Shown piece after piece: positions 10,732-22,720 of a stretch of DNA of 64,000 bases (within the stretch, counting starts at the first letter, position 1; every line of letters starts with the position of its first letter). Origin of the DNA: Cymodocea nodosa (lineage: Eukaryota; Streptophyta; Magnoliopsida; Alismatales; Cymodoceaceae). The notes beneath the pieces are model-generated. The model was not told the origin of the DNA. It made no database searches and saw only the letters and a list, made by a program, of their open reading frames with translations. Both the position numbers and the translations under genes were made by a program. The DNA is taken from the NCBI GenBank assembly GCA_036874045.1, contig CM072335.1, positions 18,917,501-18,981,500 of the forward strand. Reading direction: 5' to 3'.

Positions 10732-13700
10732 CTAAGTAAAGTTCGAGTAGTCCTCTACTCTTACTTCTATAATTCTAAATGAACTTTTTGGAATCTTTAC
10801 AATAGGTCTAAGTTTTTGTCCATTTACTTTAAATATATTCTGATTTTTAGGATTTTCAATTTCAATAGCTCTATAGGAATAAATATTTCGAATTATGTAA
10901 AGTCCTACCCATCTAGATCTTAATTTTCCTAGATGGTTATGAAGTCTAGTCATGTAAAGATATACTTTTTGTCCTATTTCAAAAGTTTTGGAATAATCTT
11001 TTTGTCATGCTAGAACTTCATTTTCTCTTTTTCTTTTACACTTTTCGAATAAGCTTCATTCTTAAATTCTTCTAATTCAATCAATTGCATTTTCTTGTTT
11101 TTAGCAACTTGATTTAAATTAGTGTTTAGAGTTTTTAATGCCCAATAAGCTTTATGTTCAATTTCAACTAGTAAATGATAACTTTTTCCATATACTAGTC
11201 TAAAAAATGATATACCTAGGCTTGTCTTATAAACAGTTCTATAAGCCCAAAGTGTATCTATCAATCTATTAGCTTAATCTTTTCTAATAGGATTTACTAC
11301 TTTTTCTAAGATTAACTTAATTTATTTGTTTGCACTTTCTACTTATCTATTTGTTTGCAAATGATATGATGTTGCAATTTTGTGATTTACTCCATATTTC
11401 TTCATTAAGGCTTCAAAACTTCTATTACAAAAATGAGTTCCTCTATCACTAATAATAACTTTAGGTATTCTAAATCTGGCAATTATATTAGCTCTTATAA
11501 AATATATTACTATTTTGTTATCATTAGTTTTTGTAAGAATAACTTCTATCCATTTAGATACATAATCTACCCCCAACAATATATAATTAAATTGATTAGA
11601 CATAGGAAATGGACCCATAAAATCTATTCCTCACACATCAAAGAGTTCAACCTCAACAATAGGGTTCAAAGGCATCATATTCCTCTTTGATATTCTTCTA
11701 TTTGTTGACATCTTAAACAACTTAAGTAGTATTTATGAGCATCTTTGAATAGTGTTTGCTAATAAAATCCACATTGTAGAATTTTAGCAATAGTTTTCCC
11801 TAAACCAAAATGCCTTCCACATGCTTGGTCATGGTAGAAAGACAATATGCTCTGATATTCAGTTTTTGGAACACACTTCCTTAGAACTAGATCAGGACAT
11901 TTCTTAAATAAGTAGGGGTCTTCCCAATAGTAATATTTTACTCTTGAAAAGAACAATTTCTTATCCTGTCTATTCCAATCCTTAGGTGTTAAACCAGTAA
12001 CTAAGTAATTAACTATGTCTGCATACCAAGGCATTGTATTGAGGGTCATTAATTATTCATCAGGAAAATTATCCTTAATTTCAATGTTTGATTTTTCTAT
12101 TTGTAATCTTGATAAATGATCTGCTACTACATTCTCACAACCTTTTTTATCTTTAATTTCTAGATCAAATTCTTGTAATAATAATATCTATCGGATCAAT
12201 TTAGGTTTAGTCTCTTTCTTTGCTATTAGGTGTTTTAAAGCTGAATGATCTGTGTATACTATCACTTTAGCTCCAATCAGATATGATCTAAACTTTTCTA
12301 AGGCAAACACAACAGTTAACAGTTCTTTTTCAGTAGTTGTATAATTAATTTGAACATCATTGCTTGCATAATGAATTACTCTAAGACATTTTTCTATCTT
12401 TTGTCCTAACACTGCTCCTATAGCAAAATTAGATGCATCGCACATTAATTCAAATGGATGGCTCCAATTAGGTGCTTGTATTATAGGAGTTGAAATTAAG
12501 CTAGTTTTAACCTTGAAAAATGCTTCTTTGCAATTTTTATCAAAGTTGAATGGGACATCTTTTAATAGATTAGTTAAAGGTCTAGCTATTTTGCTAAAAT
12601 CTTTAATAAATCTTCTATAAAATCCAACATGTCCTAGAAATGATCTAATATCTTTTACTAATTTAGGTTCTGGTAGATTAGAAATTACTTCTATTTTAGC
12701 TTTATCTACTTCTAGCCCTTTCCTTGTTTAACCATGAAATAACATTTTTCTCAATTTAGAATCATATTTTTTTCCACACAGCATTTTAATACTTGGTCTA
12801 AATTGTTTAAACACACTTCATATGAAGTTTCATATACAGTAAAATCATCCATAAATATTTCTAAAAAATCTTCAATCATTCTAGTGAATGTGCCCTACAT
12901 ACACCTTTGAAAATAGCTGATGCATTGCTTAATCTGAATGGCATTCTCTTAAAAGCATAAGTTCCATTAGGACATGTGAAAGTTGTTTTCTCTTAAGCCT
13001 CTAATGCTATTTGAACTTGGTTATATCCTGAATACCTGTCTAGGAAACAAAAATATTCTTACCTTGCTAATTTCTCTAGCATTTGATCTATAAAAGGTAA
13101 GAGAAAATGATCTTTCCTAGTCACAGTATTCAACTTTCTATAGTCTATACACACTCTCCAGCCTGATTGAATTCTAGTAGGTATCAAGTTCTGACTTTCA
13201 TTCCTAATAATTGTTAATCCTGATTTATTGGGAACTACATGGATTAGACTAACCCATGAGCTATCAGAAATCAGATAAATTATGTCATTATCTAACCATT
13301 TCACTATTTCCTTCCTGACTACTTATTTAAGGTTTAGATTTAATCTCCTCTTAGGAATTCTAACTAGTTTAGCATTCTCTTCTAAATATATGTGGTGACA
13401 GCATAAAGTTGCACTTAACCTTTTTATATCAGTCATAGTCCATCCTATTACTTCTTTACAAGTTTTTACTACATCTTTTAATTTAGAAATTTGATCCTCT
13501 TTTAAATCTGAAACAATAATAATTGGACATGTTCATTTTTCTTCCAGAAATATATAGGCTAATTCAGGAGGTAAAGGTTTTAAATCTAAATGTTGACCAT
13601 CAAAAGCTAAAGCTCCTAATTGAACATTTTCATCTTTAATATTAAACTCTTCTTGATCTCCTTCTACATCTATGCTTTCACTTACTTCTAAAGTTTCAGA

Positions 13701-14074
13701 ATCTAGTTGCCTATTTAATTCTTCTTAAATCACATCATCTAGCATATCTCCTTCATCCTCTAAAAACTCTATAGTATGTAAGGATATTTCTAACTCCTCA
13801 AACTTTTCTGGTTTGAAAATGTTTAATTGAGTATCCTCATTACCATATGCTAACTTCATTATTCCAGTTTTACAATTTATAACAGCCCTTGATGTTGCTA
13901 AGAATGGACTTCCCAAAATTAAAGATGTATCATGATTCTGATACTTAATTTGTTGGAAGTCCAAAATCACAATATCAATGGGATATATGAAGTTTTTTAT
14001 TTTAATTAGGACATCCTCTATTTTTCCTCTAGGGTATCTTATACTTCTATCAGCTAATTGATTAACAATCTTAG
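10732..14074 (-). pseudogene. Athila pol, 3' part (protease end to integrase), copy 2
   Basis: The minus strand gives protease end and linker (13970-13725), RT start (13304-13059), broken RT to about 12650, RNase H (12445-12188), integrase zinc region (12049-11759), DDE core (11618-11343), and the C-terminal part (11264-11010, then 10953-10732 with KLRSRWVG). It has several frame breaks, including a deletion near 12720 and one in RNase H near 12360. It preserves the integrase tail missing in copy 1 and so defines where copy 1 was cut. It is interrupted at 14080 by an LTR insertion and resumes at 16009. Confidence 0.85.
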
Positions 14075-14079
14075 TAAGG

Positions 14080-16003
14080 TGTATTGATTGTTAACTTCTG
14101 TTTGTTAGGCGGTACTAGAGAACTTAATTAGTTCCCCGGCAATGGTGCTAGAAGATTTGTTTGGGATTGTTAAGTTAAATCTTAAACTTGTTTAAGATTG
14201 CTTATATGCTTATATCAATAATTACTTTTAGAAGTAAACAAACAACTTTTCACAAAAATTAGATATTAATTCCAATTTGTATTTTAACTGCAAGTGTACA
14301 GTGTATATTGTATTTGTGTGCAAGTACAGGTCGATCCCATAGAGATTGAGTAAGAATTGTGTATTGTTTCTATTTTTATATTGGAGTTTATATGTATTCA
14401 GTTAAGCATTCCGTTGAGTTAAAGTTAATGCAATGGACTTAGTTCGTGGAGTTATGGCTAACTCAACAGACTGACCTCGTGGACTTAAGTTAACTCCATG
14501 AGCCTATCTTTCCAGTTAAATACTACTATTTACAAAAGAATTCGACCAACCATTGGACAGTTCCACAGAATGTAAATAACATCAATTAAGCTCTTTAATA
14601 TTAGTTAATATTAGATTTATCATTAAGCAACACTAACATTTAGATATTTCAAACAATAACTATTAAAATCTTTAAGTATCTGGAATGAATTAATTTCAGT
14701 AAATACTAAAACTATTTTCTATTTTCTGAATCAAACAAACATAAAACATTCACAATATTGACAATGATAACATTAATCACGATACAAAACAAACAATACA
14801 ACACTTTAATACTAAACGTAAACATAGATAATTTGTTGTTTTTAGTATTTTTGTTTTCATATGTTCTTGAAGATGAACAAAAGGTGAAATGTAAAAATCT
14901 CTATCGATAGTAAAAACTTTCATCACTACATGCGACGTGATTGCACCATTGAAAACTTAATCATTTACAATCTTGCCTCCTCTCTCTATAGAATTGTGAA
15001 TCAAGAATTGTAAGATGATCTCCTCTTCAACATACTAGCATCAACCCGAAACCAAGGTTAGAAGCTTTACAATCTCCTAAGATATGAGTCGGTGCTTGGT
15101 GAAAATGGCTTCCCTTCCCATGACGCGATCACTTCTCGTAGTGGTTGTTAATCACCATGTTTGGCTCGGAATCGACCTGACATGAGGAAAGTATCCTCAC
15201 AGACCTCTAATGGTTGGTGATTTTGGTGGTGGTGTGGAGTTTTAGGGAACTTCCGACACTTCCTGCAGTTAGCACGATTCTCCACCTCTACACACTTTTT
15301 TCGTCTTTCTCCTCTTTTTTTATATTTCTTTTAGTAGTAATTGCTTCTGCTTAATTGATCAGTTGGATTTCCTTCATTCATATCAACGATGGTGATTTCT
15401 TCTTCATTCCACGAGTGAATTCTTTCGTGATACGTGTAATCGTGGTTTTCCTTCGAATGTCTTATTTCTGCAACTGCTACAGTGGCATATTAGAAAATAA
15501 ATGGTCCCTGGAGTTACAAATAACTCAATAGACTTACTTCATTGATTTAACGATAAAACACATGTAATAAAGAAATAACTATTTCAGATGTTTCGGATAG
15601 TTATAATTGTAATTATAAATATCCGAAACTTATATGCATTTCGGATACTTAGCACTTAACCTTTCAAAAATTCATTTAAGTCATGCATTAAGGTTACAAC
15701 AAGTGTACTTAAAGAAATAAAATTTTCTTTTATCATTAAAGACATAACTGTCTGATACATGCAATATAACTTTCTAAAGTAACATAAAATTCGGATACTT
15801 AGGAATTTCAAAGCTTATAATTTACCGATAGTTTAGAAATATACTTAATTAATATTAATTCCTTGAAATTGTGAAGATTCCTTCATTAAAGCATATAATA
15901 GTGTAATTATAACATAATGACTTAATTCTCAGATGATAAGCTAAATATTATGCAATTAACCATCATTTAACCATTAATATTATGCACTTTTTCATTCTAA
16001 ACA
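14080..16003 (-). repeat. Athila LTR insertion with a primer site inside its U5 end (C)
   Basis: It is inserted in the protease region of copy 2. Comparison with copy 1 shows a 5-bp target duplication, now TAAGG (14075-14079) and TAGCG (16004-16008). From the left it reads TG..., a 50-bp LTR-end-like piece (TACTAGAGAACTT), a primer-site-like TTCCCCGGCAATGGTGC (about 14131-14147), then TGTTTGGG and a normal LTR body ending CATTCTAAACA. No internal region is present. Confidence 0.75.
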
Positions 16004-16008
16004 TAGCG

Positions 16009-17381
16009 ATTAAGCCTTCTAATCCTAAAGATGTAAATATATCACTAAGCATAATATTTATACTTGCACCTAGGTCTATTAAGGTTCTTTCTAGAATGGT
16101 ATTTCCTATAGTGCATGATATAATAGGGATTCCAGGATCAGATAACTTTTTAGGAATTTATGGCAGAAATAGGGAACTACTTTACTCAGCTAAAAAGACT
16201 TTCCTTAAAACTTTTCGCTCTCTTTTCTTAGTACACCAATCCTTAATAAATTTAGCACAAGGTGACATTTTCTACAATAAGTCTAACAAAGGAATGTTAA
16301 CTTGTACTTTTTCAAAAATTTCTCTAATTTTTTCTTGTTTTTTAGGAAATGTTTGTTGTAATATTTTAGAATAGGGTGCTAATGATTTTGATTTACAAGA
16401 TTCTTTTTCTTTCATTTCATTCGTTTGATCATTTTTAGTCTCATTTTCAGAATTAGATTTTTCTTCATTGATTTCTAAGTTTTCAGATATTACATTTTCA
16501 TTTTCATTATCATTTTGAATTTTGTTCTTATCCACATTCACATTACTTCCTTTTTGAATTCTTAGTGGTATATCAGTTTTAAATCTTAATGTTATACATA
16601 CATCTTCCAGATTTTCATTACTTTCATGATGTTCTTGTATTTCATTTTCATGATTTTGATCTTCAATTGTTTTTAGTTTTAACTTACATTCTTTAAATTC
16701 TATTGCATTGGTATTTTCTTTTGTCTATATGTTTTGCAAATTATGCAAATCTGCAACATTAAAGTTTTTATGTGTTTTCTTGTTGCATAACTTGTAACTT
16801 CATTGTAAATTCATCCAATGCTTTTAATTTTCTTTCCAGATCATCTAGTCTCATTGTATTTAATTTTTGATCAATTTTCATTATGGTTTTTTTAGTTTTG
16901 TATATGATATGAATTTTAGGTTCTGAATATTCTTCCTTATAATTTAATTGGTTGACTTCTTGTTGCTGACGCATGTATTGTTCCAGTTTGTCCATGTTTT
17001 GCTCTAAACTACGCTCTAGTCTGTCATACCTATCCTAAACTTCCTTATCTCTCAACATATTACACATTCTAAACTGACCATTAGTTGGGTAAATTATAGG
17101 ATTCTCATACTTAACTCTATTATATTGAATATAATTCATTTGTTGTTCATGTAATCTAATCATCTGCAATTGTCTCATTTCAAACAATCAGAGATGTCAT
17201 GACCTTTCCAATTGCAGAATTCACATATGCTAGCTCTAGGTTTCAGAAATCTTTGAGCATAAGCATATTCCATATTCTCAATTATAAAATAAAACACACA
17301 ACACTCCCTCTGCTAATAAAACAAAATAGCACTTACAATTGCTTAGCTTCTCAATCTTTGGCAACAATGTTAGAAAACTTG
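16009..17381 (-). pseudogene. Athila gag-like region and protease start, copy 2
   Basis: Frames 16995-16768 (coiled-coil part), 16541-16272 (Asn/Glu/Lys-rich, ending KVQVNIPLLDLL) and on to the protease. Here the catalytic DLGAS box can be read at about 16060-16075 in the sequence TLIDLGASINIM. The N-terminal part with the knuckle lies at about 17180-17230 in broken frames. As in copy 1, no capsid domain lies between the primer site and the knuckle. Confidence 0.75.
17357..17372 (-). other. Degraded primer-binding site, copy 2
   Basis: The + strand TTTGGCAACAATGTTA is the decayed complement of TGGCGCCGTTGCC, placed 13 bases inside the LTR edge as in the other copies. Confidence 0.55.
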
Positions 17382-17384
17382 GTT

Positions 17385-19343
17385 TGTTGTGAAAAGTTAA
17401 ATCAGAACTTGTTTGATTTGTTTTTTATGCCTATATTCATAAATTCTTTTAGAAGTAAACAAACAACCTTTCACACAAATTAGATATTAAGTCCAATTTG
17501 TATTTTAACTACAAGTGCACAGTGTATATTGTATTTGTATGTAAGTACAGATTAATCTCATAGAGATTGAGTAAGAATTGTGTACTATTCTAATTTTTTA
17601 TTGGAGTTTATATGTATTCCGTTAAGTACTCTGTTGAGTTATAGTTAACACAACAGACTTAGTTCGTAGAGTTATGGTTAACTCAACAGACTGACCTCGT
17701 AGATTTAAGTTAACTCCACAAGCCTACCTTTCTAGTTAAATACTACTATTTACAAGAGAATTCGGCCAACCATTAGGCGGTTCCATAGAATGTAAATAAC
17801 ATCAATTAAGCTCTTTAATATTAGTTAATATTAGATTTATCATTAAGCAACACTAACATTTAGATATTTCAAACAATAACTATTAAAATCTTTAAGTATC
17901 TGGAATGAATTAATTTTAGTAAATACTAAAACTATTTTCTATTTTCTGAATCAAACAAACATAAAGCATTTACAATACTGACAATGATAATATTAATCAC
18001 GATACAAAACAAATAATACAACACTTTAATACTAAATGTAAACAGAGATAATTTGTTGTTTTTGATATTTTTGTTTTGATATATTTCTGAAGATGAGCGA
18101 AATGTGAAATGTAAAAATTCTATCGACAGTAAAAACTTCTGTCACTACTTGTGACGTGATTACACCACTGAAAACTTAATCACTTACAATCTTGCCTCCT
18201 CTCCCTATAGAATCACGAACCAAGAATTGTAAGATAATCTCCTCTTCAACATACTAGCATCAACCCGAAACCAAGGCTAGAAGCTTTACAATCTCTTGAG
18301 ATATGAGTTGGTGCTTAGTGAAATTGACTTCTCTTCCTACGACGCGATCACTTCTCACAGTGGTTATCAGTTACCATGTTTGGCTCAGAATCGACTCGAC
18401 ATCCGAAAAATATCCTCACAGACCTCCAATGGTTGGTGATTTTGGTGGTGTGGTGTGGAGCTTTAGGGAATTTTTGACGCTTTCTGTAGTTAGTGTGGTT
18501 CTCCACCTACACACCCACAGTCTTTTTCTTCATTTTTTATATTTCTTTTAGTAATAATTACTTCTGCTTAAATGATTGGTTAGATTTCCTTCATTTATAT
18601 CAACGATGGTGATTTCTTCTTCATTCTATGAGTGAATTCCTACGTGATATGTGCAATCGTGGTTTTCCTTCAAATTTTCTATTTCTGCAACTTCTACAAT
18701 GACATATTAGAAAATAAATGATTCGTGAGTTAGTGTAACTCAACGGACTTACCTAGTTGACTTAACTATAAAAGCACGTGCAATAAAGAAATAACTTATA
18801 AGCTTATGACACTAACACAACGCGTTATCTTAGTGTATATTTAAGTAACTTCACACGTATAGTTATACTAATGTAACAAGTTAAACATGTGCAACTCACG
18901 TGACATAATAAAGTATTTAAATTCAACATATGCATAATTCTAACTTAACAATTTTAGATATTTTGAATACTTACAAACCTAATTATTCGATGCTCAGACA
19001 CATTTCGGATAGTTACCAGATAACTTATTAAATATTCACTTAAGTCATGCATTAAGGTTACAACACGTGTACTCTAGGAAATAATAAAATATTCTTTAAT
19101 TATTTAAAACATAATTGTCCGATACTTGAAATATAATTCTTTGAAATAACAGAAAATTCAGATAATTAGGAATTTTAAAGCCTGTAATTCACCGATAGTT
19201 TAGAAATATACTTAATTAACATTAATTTTCTGAAATTGTGTAGATTCTTTCATTAAAGCATATAATTTTCATATGATAAGCTAAATATTTTACAATTAAC
19301 CATCATTTAATCGTTAATATTATGTACTTTTTCATTTTAAACA
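17385..19343 (-). repeat. Athila 5' LTR, copy 2 (1959 bp)
   Basis: It starts TGTTGTGAAAAG and ends CATTTTAAACA on the + strand. The triple hairpin is at about 17628-17725 and the SIRE-shared block at about 18776-18912, here with its longer form including GTTAAACATGTGCAACTCAC. It is clearly more diverged than the LTRs of copy 1 and the plus-strand element, so it belongs to an older subfamily. Confidence 0.85.
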
Positions 19344-19850
19344 TGTATCCACCATCAAGAGAATGAAATCCTATCAATAAATAGATCGTTAGCGCTTCAT
19401 TCTCATTTTTCTTCATGAATCCTCCTTGACACAAACTCTAACATAATTCTAGTAGAAATATCTAAGCCCTTATAAATGATTTGACATAACTTCCATTATT
19501 TTCAATTTAGATCTTAACATTACTTGAATGGGATAATGCTTTTAAAGAAAAATAGTAATAGGGCTCAACTATGGAATGAGTTTGTTAGTAACCTGTAGAG
19601 ATACTTTTTGTATTATATTTTAAAGTAAAGGAAATAATAAATCTTAGCCAAACAATGTCTTCTAATAGCTATGTTTAGAAAGTCTTTTGCCATGAACAAT
19701 TGTTGATTCTTTTAGTTAAATCTCCAAAAAATTTGTTGGAATCAAATGCTCACAAAAGATTGTCTAGTTTTAAAAATTACTTAGGGTTTACTAAGTTTAG
19801 AAAAATGTTTAGCGAAGTAGAGTGTCATCAACTACAATCCCCCTTGATCC
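19344..19850. other. Intergenic, nothing recognised
   Basis: The only open frame of note (19700-19882, 60 codons) crosses the MITE edge and matches nothing I know. I see no gene here. Confidence 0.4.
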
Positions 19851-19853
19851 TTA

Positions 19854-20629
19854 GGATGTGTTTGTATCATTTAGAAAGTTAGGAAAGTTAAAAAATGAAA
19901 AGTCAGAAAAGTTAAAATTTAAAGATATTTATGCCATCAACGAAAAGTTAAGAAAATTATATGATTATTGAAATTTTTTTCTTAATTTAGTTATAATACA
20001 TATTTGAAATTAAAAATAAATTAATTAGACATTAGCTCTTATTCTTTTTGTGATTTGGATATGGAAATCACAAATCATTTATTTTAATTATTATGAACAT
20101 AAATTTTAAAAAGAATAAATCAAAGATATTGAAATAGAAATAAATTATCGAGCACATATGTAATATAATTTGTTAAATATTTATTCATTTTAAATATAAT
20201 TTTTTGTAATGTATTTTAATATAATCTTTATTATTTAAAATTTATTTATTTAAATTTCATTATTTACATTCTTATTTTTTATTTTACTATTATTTTCATT
20301 GAGTGAAATTACTTAAAGTAGAATGATGAAGTAAGAGTTGAGGGTGATAAAGTGACATGTAATTGAGGCAAATACTTGTATCGTTTCGATATTTTGAGGA
20401 CACAAAATACAAAATACTGTAGGATGATGAGATAACACGAAATAGGAAAATAGAAATAATTTCTGTGCTGTTTTCTTAACTTTTAGATAGAGAGAAGTTT
20501 GAAAGTTCAAAATCTTTGGTATTTTATATGTAGTAAATTTTCAATTTTTCTATGTAACATAAATCCTAAAAAGTTAAAAAAAATTTCCAACTTTCTAATT
20601 CTTAACTTTTAAATGATACAAATAAGAAT
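19854..20629. mobile_element. Tourist-like MITE (776 bp)
   Basis: The ends form an inverted repeat centred on TTTGTATCATTTA and an AAAGTTA-rich stretch (left 19861-19890, right about 20575-20622). Both ends are flanked by TTA (19851-19853 and 20630-20632), the trinucleotide that PIF/Harbinger elements duplicate. No coding capacity. The right terminal segment with its flank is repeated once more, diverged, at about 20640-20703 (AATGACACAAATATGACC), so the true right border could be near 20703. Confidence 0.55.
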
Positions 20630-20796
20630 TTAGTGTCACCAAATGTTACCATTCTTAATTTTTTGAATGACACAAATATGACCTTAGTGTAACCAAATCC
20701 TACCCTAAAGAGGCTTAATGATTAAAAGTATAGTTCATCCTACTTTCTTGCAAAGATGGGTTTTGGTGGATAAAATTAAGAAAAAAAAGTAATTTC

Positions 20797-20800
<4 letters not shown>

Positions 20801-20838
<38 letters not shown>
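20801..20838. repeat. (GA)n microsatellite
   Basis: About 19 GA units. Such tracts often sit in plant 5' UTRs, and the GC-richer stretch that follows fits that idea. Confidence 0.9.
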
Positions 20839-20841
<3 letters not shown>

Positions 20842-21960
20842 TTTGTGCAGAACGAAAGGAACATGCGAACGATCGCCTGTTTGCCTCGCGTGTCCCATCA
20901 CTATGCTTCGTCCAACCTCCTCTGTGTCCCACCGCTCTGCTCTGCCAGCAACGGCCCGACTTCCTCCGTCGTCACAAGTTACCACCTACCTGAAGGACAA
21001 CTGAGTGCCCAATCTTCACCAATCAACGTCGTCACAAGTTACCACCTACCTGAAGGACAACTGAGCTAACGATGGATGAAAATTGTTGGTCGATTCTGGC
21101 CACGTACATTATCGCCTGTGCCTGTGCCGAACTGAGTGATCGGTAGGCAAGGTCAGTGCCAATCTCTGTCGTCGTCGCTCGCCACCATCATCATGCCTGC
21201 TTGGATGATGCGTACGATCGACAATTCCAGAGATCACATGCCCAAATTTGGTAGGTGGGCCGCGTCCCTAATCGAAGCCGATTGTGTTGCTAGTTGTGGC
21301 AGGTCGGCGATTTGGAAAGGGATCAGTTATAAAACCTTTGCCCTTGCCTATCAGATAAATCTCCTCTCTTCACACGCCAAAAGCTCTTCTCTAGACTCTT
21401 GATCTCTATCTAGCTGAAGCGCCCTAGAATGCTTAACTTCTCTACCAGAACACCACCTTGCATGTAGAAACTCTCTCCAAGAATGCCCTTTCTCACGCAC
21501 AATTCCCTCAGACGGAATCTTACATCGAGAAAGTGCTCGCAGGATGGATTTTTAGGAAAGGCTCGACCCTCTGCATCAAGGTCCGCGACGAATCATTAAA
21601 GCCTGTAACCCTCTCCGACGAGCAACAGAGAAGATGCGTGTTGAGGTTCAAACTCGGGGTCCTTCTCTCGATCATCCAAACTCTCACCCACGTAGACATC
21701 TGCCCCGATCCCTCGACGTAATCACCGAAGAGCTTCGTTTCCTCACCACACGAACGTTTGCCCTGATGCTTTGGCGTGATCGTTGGTACATTTGCATGTC
21801 TCCAGTATGATTTGACGATGTTGTGTTAACATTGTTTGTATCGGGACAACGTATCCATCTCCACTACTGCTCCAATGTCGCTGCTGCCCACCCCACATTT
21901 CATCTACTGGGGAAAGAAAGGTAGTTGACGAAGAAGCCATTTAGGGTAGGATGCCTTCAC
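20839..21960. other. GC-richer exon-like stretch of unknown identity
   Basis: The base composition jumps from the AT-rich surroundings to near 50 percent GC. It holds a direct repeat of 39 bases, 60 bases apart (20967-21005 and 21027-21065, with the core CACAAGTTACCACCTACC), a possible TATA at about 21326, and an open + frame at 21458-21721 (QTESYIEKVLAGWIFRKGST, later TLSDEQQRRCVLRFKLG). I do not recognise the product. It could be a captured gene fragment or a decayed gene. Other short frames here overlap each other and are not convincing. Confidence 0.3.
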
Positions 21961-22139
21961 GCACTATAATATGTCTGTTGACTTTGAAGGACAAAGGCTC
22001 GATGAGGCCCATCAAACTAGGTTAAATAAATAAATAACGTAAAAGCAACAACTGATATGCAAAAGAAAGGACAAAAGGAAAAAGAAAAGGATATTGAATG
22101 GTGAAACGGGCTTAAGTTAAACGATAAAGCCCAAATCCC

Positions 22140-22720
22140 TAAGATGCCCCACATGACCGCAAATGACCAAGATGCCCTCGTTACCAAAATAGATAGGATT
22201 TTTGGAGTCTCAGATTATGGAAAACCTTGATTCTATGCAAAATTTGAGATGTAGAGAAAATTAGTGAATTACAGGATACCATATATAATCTATTTCGAAT
22301 AGAAAATGTGGCTTTCAATTTTGACAGGAAAGTAAGTTTCAGAATACATACAAATTACCAAAATACCCTTGTGAGTCTCCAGTTATCAAAATGCCTCATG
22401 AGTTTCAAATTACCAAAATACCCTCATCAAACCCTAATTACCAAACACCCTTCATGAACTTTGAAATTTATTCAAATCCCCTTTGAACTCCAAAAATACC
22501 AAACCATCCATTTTGGGTCTTCAAATGACCAAAATACCATTATGGACCTCAAATGACCAAAATATCCTTACAAATTTCCAAGCTATTAAAATCACCCTTA
22601 TTTGATCTATAACTATCAAAACATCCATGAGAGTTTCCAAATGACCAAAATACCCTTATGTGCACCTAAATTACTTGAACATTCTCAATATAAATGACCC
22701 AAATACCCTCTATATGCATT
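22140..22720. repeat. Degenerate tandem repeats around AAATGACCAAAATACCCT
   Basis: More than fifteen diverged copies of a unit about 30-36 bases long built on ACCAAAATACCCT, e.g. near 22353, 22413, 22530 and 22645. No coding frame. Arrays like this occur in untranslated parts of some plant retrotransposons, so this may be a remnant of one. Confidence 0.6.

Larger units (their letters stand above)
8010..19343 (-). mobile_element. Athila-type retrotransposon, copy 2, with nested LTR insertion
   Basis: The order on the minus strand is 5' LTR (19343-17385), degraded primer site, gag-like part, protease start (17381-16009), an LTR insertion (16003-14080), rest of protease to integrase (14074-10732), hairpin-bearing spacer, third ORF (10033 to about 8650) and a partial 3' LTR (8364-8010). 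Without the insertion it is about 9.4 kb. It is more degraded than copy 1 but keeps the 3' part that copy 1 lost. Confidence 0.85.

Noticed and set aside
15982..16374. Plus-strand 130-codon frame in Athila copy 2
   Set aside because: Antisense to the gag and protease region, which has clear family matches on the minus strand.
20735..20985. Minus-strand frames with Ser-Leu repeats over the GA tract
   Set aside because: They only translate the dinucleotide repeat; three frames give equally open sequence.
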